Positions 7,508 through 14,386 of a stretch of DNA of 17,855 nt are shown here, piece after piece (position 1 is the first letter of the stretch; the number at the start of each line of letters is the position of its first letter). The DNA is taken from NCBI GenBank assembly GCA_030837785.1, contig JAUQYA010000041.1, forward strand, positions 1-17,855, in the 5' to 3' direction. The notes below the pieces were generated by a model that was not told the origin of the DNA, made no database searches, and saw nothing but the letters and a program-made list of their open reading frames with translations. This DNA comes from Albidovulum sp. GTDB lineage: Bacteria; Pseudomonadota; Alphaproteobacteria; Rhodobacterales; Rhodobacteraceae. A program made the position numbers and the translations under genes.

Positions 7508-7861
7508 TCAAGCCACCTCGTTTGGCCGTCACTGCCACAGAAGACCACAGACCGCCAGCCTTGATGCGCCGGCGGACAAGTTTGACGCACCCGCCGCGGA
7601 ATGCCGGCCGGCGAGCGCCGGCGCCGCCCCCCGCAGCCGCCCCCCGCAGCTGCGATGCCCATTTTTTCATCACATAGCAGAAACCCGCCGACCGGGCGAT
7701 GCCGGAATCGGCAAGGAATCCCGTCGCGCCCGGCCAGAGCGTCGATTTTGCACTCGCAGCATCTTCAAACCCCTTGCGAAATGCCCAGATGCCATGTGAA
7801 TGCGCACACGAGGCCGGCCAAGTGAGTCGGCCCGCGGCTAGCCGGTTGTAAACAAAGTCAA
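7508..7861. other. Divergent intergenic region with short repeats, no gene seen
   Basis: These 354 bp separate the start of the Crp/Fnr gene from opgG. I see no credible coding frame. The region must hold the promoters for both genes but has no clear sigma-70 element and no full TTGAY-N4-RTCAA box. It holds two CCACAG copies at 7536-7541 and 7546-7551, two TTGAYGCRCC copies at 7561-7570 and 7582-7591, a GCCGGC-GAGC-GCCGGC hairpin at 7607-7622, a perfect 13-bp tandem repeat at 7625-7650, a 10-bp palindrome CGCAGCTGCG at 7645-7654 and a run of six T at 7662-7667. Base composition becomes less GC-rich near opgG. Confidence 0.6.
7625..7650. repeat. Perfect 13-bp tandem repeat, two copies
   Basis: The unit CGCCCCCCGCAGC occurs twice head to tail in the intergenic region between the Crp/Fnr gene and opgG. 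The second copy runs into the palindrome CGCAGCTGCG. It may be replication slippage in a C-rich tract; no function is evident. Confidence 0.85.
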
Positions 7862-9448
7862 ATGATCCCCCCTGCGATCCCAAGCTCGTCGTCCACGCGG
7901 CGCCGGTTTCTGGCTGCCGCGGCAGCCTCCGTCTGTGTGCCGGCGGTCATGCCCGCAACCCGCGCCCGCGCCCAGGAGACGGGTGCCAGACCGTTCAGCT
8001 TCGATCTCCTGACCGAAGAGGCGAGGGCCCGCGCCGCAAGCCCCGCGCCCGAGGCCGAGGCAATTCCGCAGGTCTTCGCCGAGATGACCTATGACGACTA
8101 CAATTTCATCGCCTATCGGCCGGCACGGGCGCGATGGAATGCGCCCGACATCACCTGGCGGATGATGCCCTTCCACCTCGGCTGGCTGTTCAAGGAACCG
8201 GTGCATCTGTTCGAGGTGGCCGACGGCATGGCGGAAGGGATGACCTTCACCACCGACGATTTCGAATACCGTCACCGGCTGAAGGGCATGGTTCCGCCGG
8301 GCACAGCACTTCCCGGCGTGGCGGGGTTCAAGCTGACCCACCCGATGAACCGGGGCGACAAGATGGACGAGGTGATTTCGTTCATCGGGGCAAGCTATTT
8401 CCGCGCGCTCGGCCTTGGCAACGCCTACGGGCTGTCGGCCCGCGGCCTGGCGATCGACAGCGGCCTGCCGAAGGCCGAGGAGTTCCCCCGTTTCAGCGGC
8501 TTCTGGATCGAGAAGCCCGCGGCCTGGGCCGACACGATGACCGTCTACGCCGCGCTCGACAGCGCCAGCGTGACCGGTGCCTACCGCTTTGTCGTCACCC
8601 CCGGGGTGGAGACCACGGTCGACGTCACGGCGCGGCTCTTCTTCCGCAGTGACATCGAGCAACTGGGCGTGGCGCCCCTGACCTCGATGTTCCTTTTCGC
8701 CGACATCAACCGCGGTGACTATGACGACTACCGCCCCCGCGTGCACGACAGCAACGGTCTGAGGATCGTGCGGGCGGACGGCGACGTGATCTGGCGCGCG
8801 CTCGACAACCCGCAGGCGCTGTCCTCCTCCTACTTCGCCGAGACCCGGCCGCGCCGTTTCGGCCTGCACCAGCGCGGCCGCGACTTCGACGATTATCAGG
8901 ACGCGGGCGCGCGCTATGACCTGCGCCCCTCGGTCGACATCGAGCCGGTCGGTGACTGGGGGTCGGGCAAGATCCGGCTTTTCGAACTGCCGACCGCGGT
9001 CGAGGTTCACGACAACATCGGCGCCTTCTGGGTTCCCGATGCGCCGATCAGGGCCGGTGATGCGCAGGAATTTGCCTACCGGATGCATTGGGGTCGGCTG
9101 GAACCCGACTATGCCGACGACCACGCCGTCGTCTGGGCCACCCGCGGCGGCATCGGCGGCCCGGCGGGGCTTGAAAACCCGCCCGACTCGCGCAAGTTCG
9201 TCGTCGACTTCAAGGGCGGGATGCTCGGCCGCCTGCCCGAGGACGACGCAGAGGTGAAACCGGTGCTGACGATCAACGGCGGAAAGGCCGATGTCACGAC
9301 GCTGTCCAAGCTGCCCGGCAGTGATGTCTGGCGGCTGGTCGTCGACGTTGCCTCCGACTCCGGGACGCTGGTCGAGATGACCGCCCATGTCGCGGGCTAC
9401 GAGCGCAAGCTTTCCGAAATCTGGTCTTTTCAATGGGTGAAGCCATGA
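7862..9448 (+). CDS. opgG: OpgG/OpgD-type periplasmic glucan biosynthesis protein
   Basis: A 528-residue periplasmic protein of the MdoG/OpgG family, needed for making the backbone of osmoregulated periplasmic glucans. A twin-arginine signal is clear: T-R-R-R-F-L at residues 12-17, a hydrophobic alanine-rich stretch and an Ala-Arg-Ala cleavage site ending near residue 37. The mature part begins with FSFDLLTEEARARA, then the family segment VFAEMTYDDYNFIAYRP and the LGWLFKEPVHLFEV block, and ends in the usual beta-sandwich domain, closing with EIWSFQW. Escherichia coli OpgG uses a Sec signal whereas OpgD uses Tat, so the name opgG rests on operon position. No Shine-Dalgarno precedes the ATG, and an in-frame TGA at 7823 rules out a longer form, so initiation is weak or leaderless. 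Its stop overlaps opgI by four bases. Confidence 0.93.
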   Translation: MIPPAIPSSSSTRRRFLAAAAASVCVPAVMPATRARAQETGARPFSFDLLTEEARARAASPAPEAEAIPQVFAEMTYDDYNFIAYRPARARWNAPDITWRMMPFHLGWLFKEPVHLFEVADGMAEGMTFTTDDFEYRHRLKGMVPPGTALPGVAGFKLTHPMNRGDKMDEVISFIGASYFRALGLGNAYGLSARGLAIDSGLPKAEEFPRFSGFWIEKPAAWADTMTVYAALDSASVTGAYRFVVTPGVETTVDVTARLFFRSDIEQLGVAPLTSMFLFADINRGDYDDYRPRVHDSNGLRIVRADGDVIWRALDNPQALSSSYFAETRPRRFGLHQRGRDFDDYQDAGARYDLRPSVDIEPVGDWGSGKIRLFELPTAVEVHDNIGAFWVPDAPIRAGDAQEFAYRMHWGRLEPDYADDHAVVWATRGGIGGPAGLENPPDSRKFVVDFKGGMLGRLPEDDAEVKPVLTINGGKADVTTLSKLPGSDVWRLVVDVASDSGTLVEMTAHVAGYERKLSEIWSFQWVKP

Positions 9449-9630
9449 CCCCCTCCGACCTGTCCGGCGCCGCCGCATTCGAAGACGCCATGACCACCGC
9501 GCGGCTTCTCGCCGCCGCGGGCCTGCCCGACGCGCCGCTCGCCATGCCCGAACAGCGGCTCGAACCGGCCCGGCCGTCCGAACTGCTGCGCGCCCTCGTC
9601 TCGCCCCCGCGCCGGCGCGCGGAACCCTGA
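9445..9630 (+). CDS. opgI: OpgI, small protein required for glucan backbone synthesis
   Basis: A 61-residue small gene between opgG and opgH. R. sphaeroides has an opgGIH-opgC operon in which inactivating opgI abolishes glucan production, and position and size here match. The start at 9445 gives a four-base ATGA overlap with the opgG stop and has a GGGTGAAG just upstream; an ATG at 9433 lacks a ribosome-binding site. The sequence is soluble and alanine-rich, with the segment APLAMPEQ at 30-37 and a basic end SPPRRRAEP. That segment resembles what I recall of the cytoplasmic N-terminus of longer OpgH proteins, which suggests that OpgI is a detached N-terminal piece of the glucosyltransferase. 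It ends one base before the opgH ATG in a different frame, so the pair is coupled but not fused. Confidence 0.8.
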   Translation: MTPSDLSGAAAFEDAMTTARLLAAAGLPDAPLAMPEQRLEPARPSELLRALVSPPRRRAEP

Positions 9631-9631
9631 G

Positions 9632-11407
9632 ATGGACCGCGCCCGCACCCCCACCCTTCTCAGGACCGTCGCGGTCCTCGTGCCCCTTGTCGCGGGCGGG
9701 GGGGCGGCGGCGCTGTTCCTGCAATACTCCTCGGCCGCCGGCCTGACCGCCTGGGCCTGGCTCTGCGCCGCGCTTCTCACGCTGTCGACCGCCTGGCTCG
9801 CCTGGGGCGCCATGCTGGCGCTGATCGGGCTCTGGCCGGCGCCGCGCATGGAGCCCTCTGCCGCACCGATCCGCGGGCGGACCTGCGTGCTGATGCCCGT
9901 CTGCAACGAGGATCCGGCCCCCACCTTCGCCCGCGTCGCCGCGATGATGGAGGCGCTTGCGGACGCCCCCGCGGTGATCCACTTCGCCATCCTGTCGGAC
10001 AGTTCCCGGCCCGAGGCGGTGGCGGGCGAGGCCTACTGGTTTTCCCGGCTGATGGCCGAGACCGGCGGCGAGGGGCGGCTCTTCTACCGCCGGCGGGAAC
10101 GGAACACCGGGCGCAAGGCCGGCAACATCGCCGATTTCTTCCGCCGCAGTGGTGCGGCCTACGACTATGCGCTGATCCTCGACGCCGACAGCCTGATGGA
10201 ACCCGCGACGATCCTCGAGATGATCCGGCGGATGGAGGCCGAGCCGCAGCTGGGGCTTCTGCAGACGCTGCCGGTCATCGTCCGCGCCGGCTCGCTCTTC
10301 GGTCGGGTGATGCAGTTCGCCGCCGCCTTCTACTCGCCGGTCTTCGCCCGCGGCCTGGCGCGGCTTCAGGGCAGCGCCGGGCCATTCTGGGGCCACAACG
10401 CGCTGGTCCGCAGCCGCGCCTGGGCGGAAAGCTGCGGCCTGCCGGAACTGCCCGGCAAGCCGCCCTTCGGCGGCCACATCCTCAGCCACGACATCGTCGA
10501 GGCCGCGCTCCTCGCCCGCGCCGGCTGGATCGTGCGGGTGGACCCCGACCTCGGCGGCTCCTACGAGGAAGGGCCGGAAAGCCTCATCGAATATGCCAAG
10601 CGCGACCGCCGCTGGTGCCAGGGCAACCTCCAGCACAGCAAGGTCGTCAGCGCCGCAGGCCTGCTCGGCTGGAGCCGGCTTTCGATGGCGCTCGGCATCG
10701 TCTCCTACATCGCGCCGGTGTTCTGGGCCGGCTTCCTGATCTCGGCGGTCGCCGACCGCGCCACCCTGCCGCCGCCCGACTACTTCCCCGACCCGCACCA
10801 GTTCTTCCCGGTCTTTCCCAGCGACGAGACAGCGAAGGCGATCGGCCTTTTCATCGGCATCATCGGCCTTCTGGTCATGCCGAAGCTCCTGATCGTGATC
10901 GAGGCCTGGGCGACCGGGCGCGCCCGGGGCTATGGCAGCGTCACGGGCGTGGCGCTTTCGGGCTTCCTGGACCTTTTGCTCTCAAGCCTGATCGCGCCGG
11001 TGATGATGGCCTACCAGGCGCGGTCGGTCGCCCAGGTGCTGCGCGGCGCCGACGGCGGCTGGCCCGCCAACCGGCGCGGCGAGGCGCGGCTGACCGTTTT
11101 CGAAGCCTTCGAGGCCAGCCATTTCATCGTCACCCTCGGCCTCGCCGGTTTTTTCGCGGCATGGCACTGGGGGGCGGGGCTCCTGCCCTGGCTGCTGCCC
11201 GTGCTGGTGCCGATGATCCTCGCCCCCGTCCTGATCTCCTGGACCTCGCAACCCTCCAGGGCGTCGGCGCTTTTCGCCACCCCTGAGGAACGCGCGCTGC
11301 CGCCGATCCTGGCGGCGCATGAACAGACGCTCGGGCGCTGGAACCGCGCGGGGGATGCTTCCCGCGACGCCGCCGCGACGCAACTGAGGACCGGGGCCCA
11401 TGCCTAG
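9632..11407 (+). CDS. opgH: OpgH, glucan glucosyltransferase (GT2, inner membrane)
   Basis: A 591-residue inner-membrane glycosyltransferase that polymerises glucose from UDP-glucose into the glucan backbone and moves it to the periplasm. Two N-terminal membrane helices (about 10-32 and 38-66) are followed by a cytoplasmic GT2 domain: MPVCNED (88-94), LSDSS (121-125), DADSL with D184 and D186, SHDIVEA (285-291) with the general-base Asp287, and RDRRW (324-328), the R/QxxRW acceptor motif. Several more membrane helices lie between about 345 and 550. At roughly 590 residues it is much shorter than the E. coli enzyme, lacking the long N-terminal cytoplasmic region (possibly supplied by OpgI) and the C-terminal tail. 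Its end overlaps opgC by eight bases. Confidence 0.95.
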   Translation: MDRARTPTLLRTVAVLVPLVAGGGAAALFLQYSSAAGLTAWAWLCAALLTLSTAWLAWGAMLALIGLWPAPRMEPSAAPIRGRTCVLMPVCNEDPAPTFARVAAMMEALADAPAVIHFAILSDSSRPEAVAGEAYWFSRLMAETGGEGRLFYRRRERNTGRKAGNIADFFRRSGAAYDYALILDADSLMEPATILEMIRRMEAEPQLGLLQTLPVIVRAGSLFGRVMQFAAAFYSPVFARGLARLQGSAGPFWGHNALVRSRAWAESCGLPELPGKPPFGGHILSHDIVEAALLARAGWIVRVDPDLGGSYEEGPESLIEYAKRDRRWCQGNLQHSKVVSAAGLLGWSRLSMALGIVSYIAPVFWAGFLISAVADRATLPPPDYFPDPHQFFPVFPSDETAKAIGLFIGIIGLLVMPKLLIVIEAWATGRARGYGSVTGVALSGFLDLLLSSLIAPVMMAYQARSVAQVLRGADGGWPANRRGEARLTVFEAFEASHFIVTLGLAGFFAAWHWGAGLLPWLLPVLVPMILAPVLISWTSQPSRASALFATPEERALPPILAAHEQTLGRWNRAGDASRDAAATQLRTGAHA

Positions 11408-12647
11408 GCAGGCGCTACGCGTCAGGCAGGCGCTACGCGTCATTCCGCGCGACGGGGTGGCACAATCGCCGTCCGCCGCGCCCGCAGCGGCGGCCACACC
11501 GGCGCCGGTCTCGCTGCCGAAGCGCCGGCGCGATGCGCGGATCGACGTCTTGCGCGGCATCGCGCTGGTGATGATCTTCGTCAACCACGTGCCCGGCACG
11601 GTGTTCGAATACGCCACCAGCCGCAACTTCGGCTTTTCCGACGCGGCGGAGGGGTTCGTCTTCCTCTCGGGCCTCTCGGCCGTGCTCGCCTATGCCGGCG
11701 GGCTTGCCGCGCGCCCGCTCTGGCCGGGCGTCCGCCGCATCTGGAAACGCGCCTGGACGCTCTATCTCGTGCACCTCATGGTCACCTTCTGGGCGCTCGC
11801 CATCGTCGCGGCGACGCTGCGCTACGGCGGAACCGGAACCCTGTTCGGGAAGGACAACTTCCAGTTCCTCGTCAGCGACCCGATCGGCGTCCTGGTCGGA
11901 CTGCCGGTGCTGGGCCACCAGTTCGGCTATGTGAACATCCTGCCGCTCTATGCCGCGCTCCTGCTCGCGGCGCCGGCAATGATCATGGCGGCGGTCCGCT
12001 GGCCGCGCGCGACGCTTGCCGCCTCCGTCGTCCTCTGGGCCGCGGCGGGGCTGACCCACTTCGACCTGCCGAACCTGCCGCTTCCGGGTGGCTGGTTCTT
12101 CAACCCCTTCGCCTGGCAGTTCCTCTTCGTGCTCGGCATCCTCACCGGGGTGGCGATGAAGCGGGGCGCGCGCTTCGTTCCGGTCAACCGCGGGCTTGCA
12201 CTCGCCGCCGGAGCCTACCTTCTTCTGGCGCTCGCGTGGCTCAAATGGCCGGCGCTACAGGCCGGGGGCAATGCGATGCTCGGATGGGCGGCGGCCCAGG
12301 GCGTGCCGAACCTGATCCGCGATTTCGACAAGACCTATGTCTCGGTCCCGCGGCTTCTGCATTTCCTGTCGCTCGCCTATGTGCTGAGCGTGCTGCCCTG
12401 GCTTCGCGCCGTCTGCGATTCCCGCCCGATGGCGCCGCTCGCGCTGCTGGGCCGTCACGCGCTGCCGGTCTTCGCGCTCGGCACGATCCTGTCCTTCGCG
12501 GTGCGCGCGGCGAAGGAGATCGCGGGCGAGGCGCCGTTCGCCTTTGATGCCATGCTGATCGGCAGCGGCATCGCCGCCATGCTGGTCTTCGCGGCCGTGC
12601 TGGAACTCAGCCGCAAGGCGGGCATGGCGCCGGCCCGGGCGGCGTGA
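11400..12647 (+). CDS. opgC: OpgC, membrane acyltransferase succinylating periplasmic glucans
   Basis: A 415-residue polytopic membrane protein of the OpgC family, which adds succinyl groups to periplasmic glucans. After a basic cytoplasmic N-terminus, the family opening motif RIDVLRGIALVMIFVNHVPG starts near residue 47, then RNFGFSDAAEGFVFLSG near 75-91, followed by about ten membrane helices. The ATG at 11400 lies inside the end of opgH and has a GAGGA upstream; a GTG at 11457 is a weaker alternative start. Residues 3-14 are two copies of RQALRV, encoded by a perfect 18-bp duplication. In R. sphaeroides, opgC is the last gene of the opgGIHC unit and opgH insertions are polar on it, as expected from this overlap. 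A GC-rich hairpin follows 10 bp after the stop. Confidence 0.94.
   Translation: MPRQALRVRQALRVIPRDGVAQSPSAAPAAAATPAPVSLPKRRRDARIDVLRGIALVMIFVNHVPGTVFEYATSRNFGFSDAAEGFVFLSGLSAVLAYAGGLAARPLWPGVRRIWKRAWTLYLVHLMVTFWALAIVAATLRYGGTGTLFGKDNFQFLVSDPIGVLVGLPVLGHQFGYVNILPLYAALLLAAPAMIMAAVRWPRATLAASVVLWAAAGLTHFDLPNLPLPGGWFFNPFAWQFLFVLGILTGVAMKRGARFVPVNRGLALAAGAYLLLALAWLKWPALQAGGNAMLGWAAAQGVPNLIRDFDKTYVSVPRLLHFLSLAYVLSVLPWLRAVCDSRPMAPLALLGRHALPVFALGTILSFAVRAAKEIAGEAPFAFDAMLIGSGIAAMLVFAAVLELSRKAGMAPARAA
11406..11441 (+). repeat. Perfect 18-bp tandem duplication in the opgC start region
   Basis: The 18-bp unit AGGCAGGCGCTACGCGTC is present twice head to tail without a mismatch. It begins one base into the opgH stop codon and encodes Arg-Gln-Ala-Leu-Arg-Val twice in opgC. 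As 18 is a multiple of three, gain or loss of a copy keeps opgC in frame. AGG and CTA codons inside the unit are unlike the surrounding codon use. Confidence 0.95.
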
Positions 12648-12657
12648 ACCGGCCGGC

Positions 12658-12676
12658 GCCCCGCGTCAGGCGGGGC
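12658..12676. terminator. Putative bidirectional terminator hairpin
   Basis: GCCCCGC-GTCAG-GCGGGGC forms a perfect 7-bp stem with a 5-base loop between convergent opgC and the DUF2478 gene. The TGA of the minus-strand gene (12666-12668) lies in the loop. On the plus strand it is followed by a weak AGCTTT tract; on the minus strand there is no T run, so termination there would depend on Rho or be inefficient. Confidence 0.55.
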
Positions 12677-13187
12677 AGCTTTCCTGACCGGTCGCCGCCA
12701 GGACCCAGGCGAAAAGCGCCTCCTCCTCGGGCGGAAGCGGAACGGCGAGCCCGCCCGCAAACCCTTCGAACGCGGGAAGGTTCAGGCCGTTCAGGCCGAC
12801 GAGAACCGGTATCCCGCGCGCCAGCGCCTCGGCGATCACCTCGCGGAAGCCGCGGCCATCGGCCTCGTGCTTGCCGAACTTGTTGACGATCAGCAGATCC
12901 GCGCCCCCGGCAAGGCTGGCCGAAACGAGACCCACCGCAGTCTCGAGCGCCTGCGGATCAAGACGGCAGCCGCGCGAATCGCGGCCGAGATCCTGCGAGA
13001 GGCGCTGGACCGGCCCATCGGGCAGAACCTTCACATCCATGTCGCAGGGGCCGGCATCGGGCCGATCGGTGTTGATCTGGACGGTGCCGCAGCATCGCAG
13101 CCCGCGCGTCGCAAGCCGCCGGGCAAGGCCGAAGAGGATCAGGTCGGTGTCGCCCCGCCCGGGGGCCATCGTATAGGCGATATTCAT
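12666..13187 (-). CDS. DUF2478 family protein, possible degenerate P-loop NTPase
   Basis: A 173-residue soluble protein that I assign to DUF2478 from its conserved blocks: an N-terminal strand IAYTM, CGTVQIN (33-39), CDM (48-50), RLSQDLG (62-68), GCRLDP (73-78) and DLLIVNKFGKHEADGRGFREVI (97-118). The last block resembles the Asp-Glu-x-Gly-Lys-x-Glu region of THEP1-type nucleotide phosphatases, but the N-terminal loop APGRGDTD lacks the Gly-Lys-Thr of a working Walker A. The biochemical function is unknown; as I recall, members often lie near molybdenum transport or molybdoenzyme genes. The start at 13187 is chosen over upstream codons because it follows the carbonic anhydrase stop by two bases and has an AAGGA Shine-Dalgarno at 13194-13198. 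It is the last gene of the nar transcription unit. Confidence 0.82.
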   Translation of the reverse strand: MNIAYTMAPGRGDTDLILFGLARRLATRGLRCCGTVQINTDRPDAGPCDMDVKVLPDGPVQRLSQDLGRDSRGCRLDPQALETAVGLVSASLAGGADLLIVNKFGKHEADGRGFREVIAEALARGIPVLVGLNGLNLPAFEGFAGGLAVPLPPEEEALFAWVLAATGQESCPA

Positions 13188-13189
13188 GG

Positions 13190-13807
13190 TCAGTCCTTGG
13201 TTTCCGCCCTGAGCCGGCCCGGGCCGGTCGAGCAATCCAGATCGCGAAGCCGGCCGTCCTTCAGCCCGTAGATCAGCCCGTGCACGCGGACATCGACGCC
13301 GGCCTCCCAGGCGCGCTGCAGGATCGGGGTCTCCGACACCCGGCGGACGCCCTCGATCACGTTCAGCTCGGCCAGCCGGTCGCGCCGCGCCGCCAGGTCG
13401 GGCGCCCGCGCCAGGTCGACCGCATAGGCCCGGGCGATCCGCCGGACCGGCTCCAGCCAGTGATCGGTGATCCCGTGCGGCAAGTCCTCGGTCGCGGCCC
13501 TCACGCCCCCGCAGCCGTAGTGGCCGCAGATGATGATCTCGCGCACCCGCAACACCTCGACGGCGAATTCCAGCGCCGAGAGAAGGTTCATGTCAGTCGA
13601 ATGGACGACATTGGCGACGTTGCGGTGGACGAAGACCTCGCCGGGGTCGAGCCCGGTCACCACATTGGCGGGAACGCGGCTGTCGGAACAGCCGATCCAG
13701 AAATACTCCGGCGCCTGCTGCGCCCCCATGCGCGCGAAGAACCCCGGGTCTTCCTCGTGGCGCCTCGCCGACCAGGCCAGATTGCCGCTGAGAAGGTCGT
13801 TCAGCAC
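13190..13807 (-). CDS. Beta-class carbonic anhydrase
   Basis: A 205-residue zinc enzyme interconverting CO2 and bicarbonate in the cytoplasm. Zinc ligands C40, H96 and C99 are in CSDSR (40-44) and GHYGCGG (95-101), and the Asp42-Arg44 pair of the active site is intact; HRNVANVV (61-68) is also typical. No signal peptide is seen. The start is a GTG at 13807-13805, decided by a GGAGG at 13814-13818, six bases away and inside the end of the upstream hemerythrin gene. Downstream, DUF2478 begins two bases after its stop. The family is certain; a carbonic anhydrase in a nitrate reductase operon is unusual and may buffer pH or supply bicarbonate under denitrifying conditions, but that is inference. 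Confidence 0.95.
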   Translation of the reverse strand: MLNDLLSGNLAWSARRHEEDPGFFARMGAQQAPEYFWIGCSDSRVPANVVTGLDPGEVFVHRNVANVVHSTDMNLLSALEFAVEVLRVREIIICGHYGCGGVRAATEDLPHGITDHWLEPVRRIARAYAVDLARAPDLAARRDRLAELNVIEGVRRVSETPILQRAWEAGVDVRVHGLIYGLKDGRLRDLDCSTGPGRLRAETKD

Positions 13808-13809
13808 CG

Positions 13810-14373
13810 CTAACCTCCGATCAACCGGTCGAGCCCCCGGCGGTGCAGCATCGCCAGGCGCATCCGGTCGAGATCGCTGCGCGTCAGCCGGGCGCGGGCC
13901 AGGGGCAGGACGATCGCGTTCTCCAGAACCAGGTGGCGCCGGGAATGCGACGCATAGCGGGTCAGCAGGGCGCGGTCTTCGGGCGACAGCGTCGCCTCAC
14001 CCTCGGCCACAAGGCGCAGCAGCCTGACGAGATCGGGCATCTCCAGCCCGGCGTGGACATGATCGGCCAACAGCCGCGCCAGCGCCCGCTCGATGTCGTC
14101 CTCGGGCGCGCAGCGCTGCCGCAGAAGCGGAAAGAGATCCTCCTCCTCGTCGGCGAAGTGCAGCGGCAATTCGTCGGCGAGAAAGCCCGCCGCATGCGCG
14201 GCCGCATCCTGGTCGGGGTTCTCGGCCGCCGCGATCCGATCCAGCATCACGCAGATCTCGCGCTCGCGCAGGTGATCCTCGTGGAGGAAATCCAGCGGAT
14301 TGCCAAGCAGTCGCGGATCGGTCGGCGAAAGACCGTCGCCACGCCGGGGATCGTGTGCACGACGTGCCATCAT
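13810..14373 (-). CDS. Hemerythrin-domain protein
   Basis: A 187-residue, mostly helical soluble protein with a hemerythrin-like di-iron four-helix bundle. Candidate iron ligands appear in the expected order: H31 and H34 (HEDH), H72 with E76-E78 (LHFADEEEDLFP), H105 and H107 (DHVHAGL), and H147 with E151 (RRHLVLEN). Hemerythrin-like proteins in denitrifiers, such as Ralstonia NorA or the YtfE/RIC family, bind NO or O2 or help repair iron centres, but this one lacks the N-terminal cysteine domain of YtfE, so its role is open. The start is one of two tandem ATG codons (14373 or 14370), 13 bp after the isomerase stop, with only a weak GGGAA upstream. Its end overlaps the ribosome-binding site of the carbonic anhydrase. 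Confidence 0.88.
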   Translation of the reverse strand: MMARRAHDPRRGDGLSPTDPRLLGNPLDFLHEDHLREREICVMLDRIAAAENPDQDAAAHAAGFLADELPLHFADEEEDLFPLLRQRCAPEDDIERALARLLADHVHAGLEMPDLVRLLRLVAEGEATLSPEDRALLTRYASHSRRHLVLENAIVLPLARARLTRSDLDRMRLAMLHRRGLDRLIGG

Positions 14374-14386
14374 GGCCGGTTCCCGT

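Noticed and set aside
7645..7667. Intrinsic terminator at CGCAGCTGCG followed by six T
   Set aside because: The palindrome has no loop and is separated from the T run by seven bases, and no plus-strand gene ends here.
7846..7861. TTGTAAACAAAGTCAA before opgG as an FNR box
   Set aside because: The TTG and CAA arms are separated by 10 bases rather than 8 and the inner bases do not fit the consensus.
9632..9700. Frameshifted, damaged N-terminus of opgH
   Set aside because: The separate opgI gene is the known arrangement in R. sphaeroides, so a split here is natural rather than a sequencing error or pseudogene.
7838..10798. A 986-codon open frame on the minus strand opposite opgG, opgI and opgH
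   Set aside because: It is rich in Arg, Gly, Asp, His and Glu, has no recognisable domain and runs against well-supported genes; it is a by-product of high-GC codon bias.
13188..13235. Upstream start for the DUF2478 protein
   Set aside because: It would overlap carbonic anhydrase by 46 bases and lacks conserved residues, while the ATG at 13187 has a Shine-Dalgarno at 6-bp spacing.
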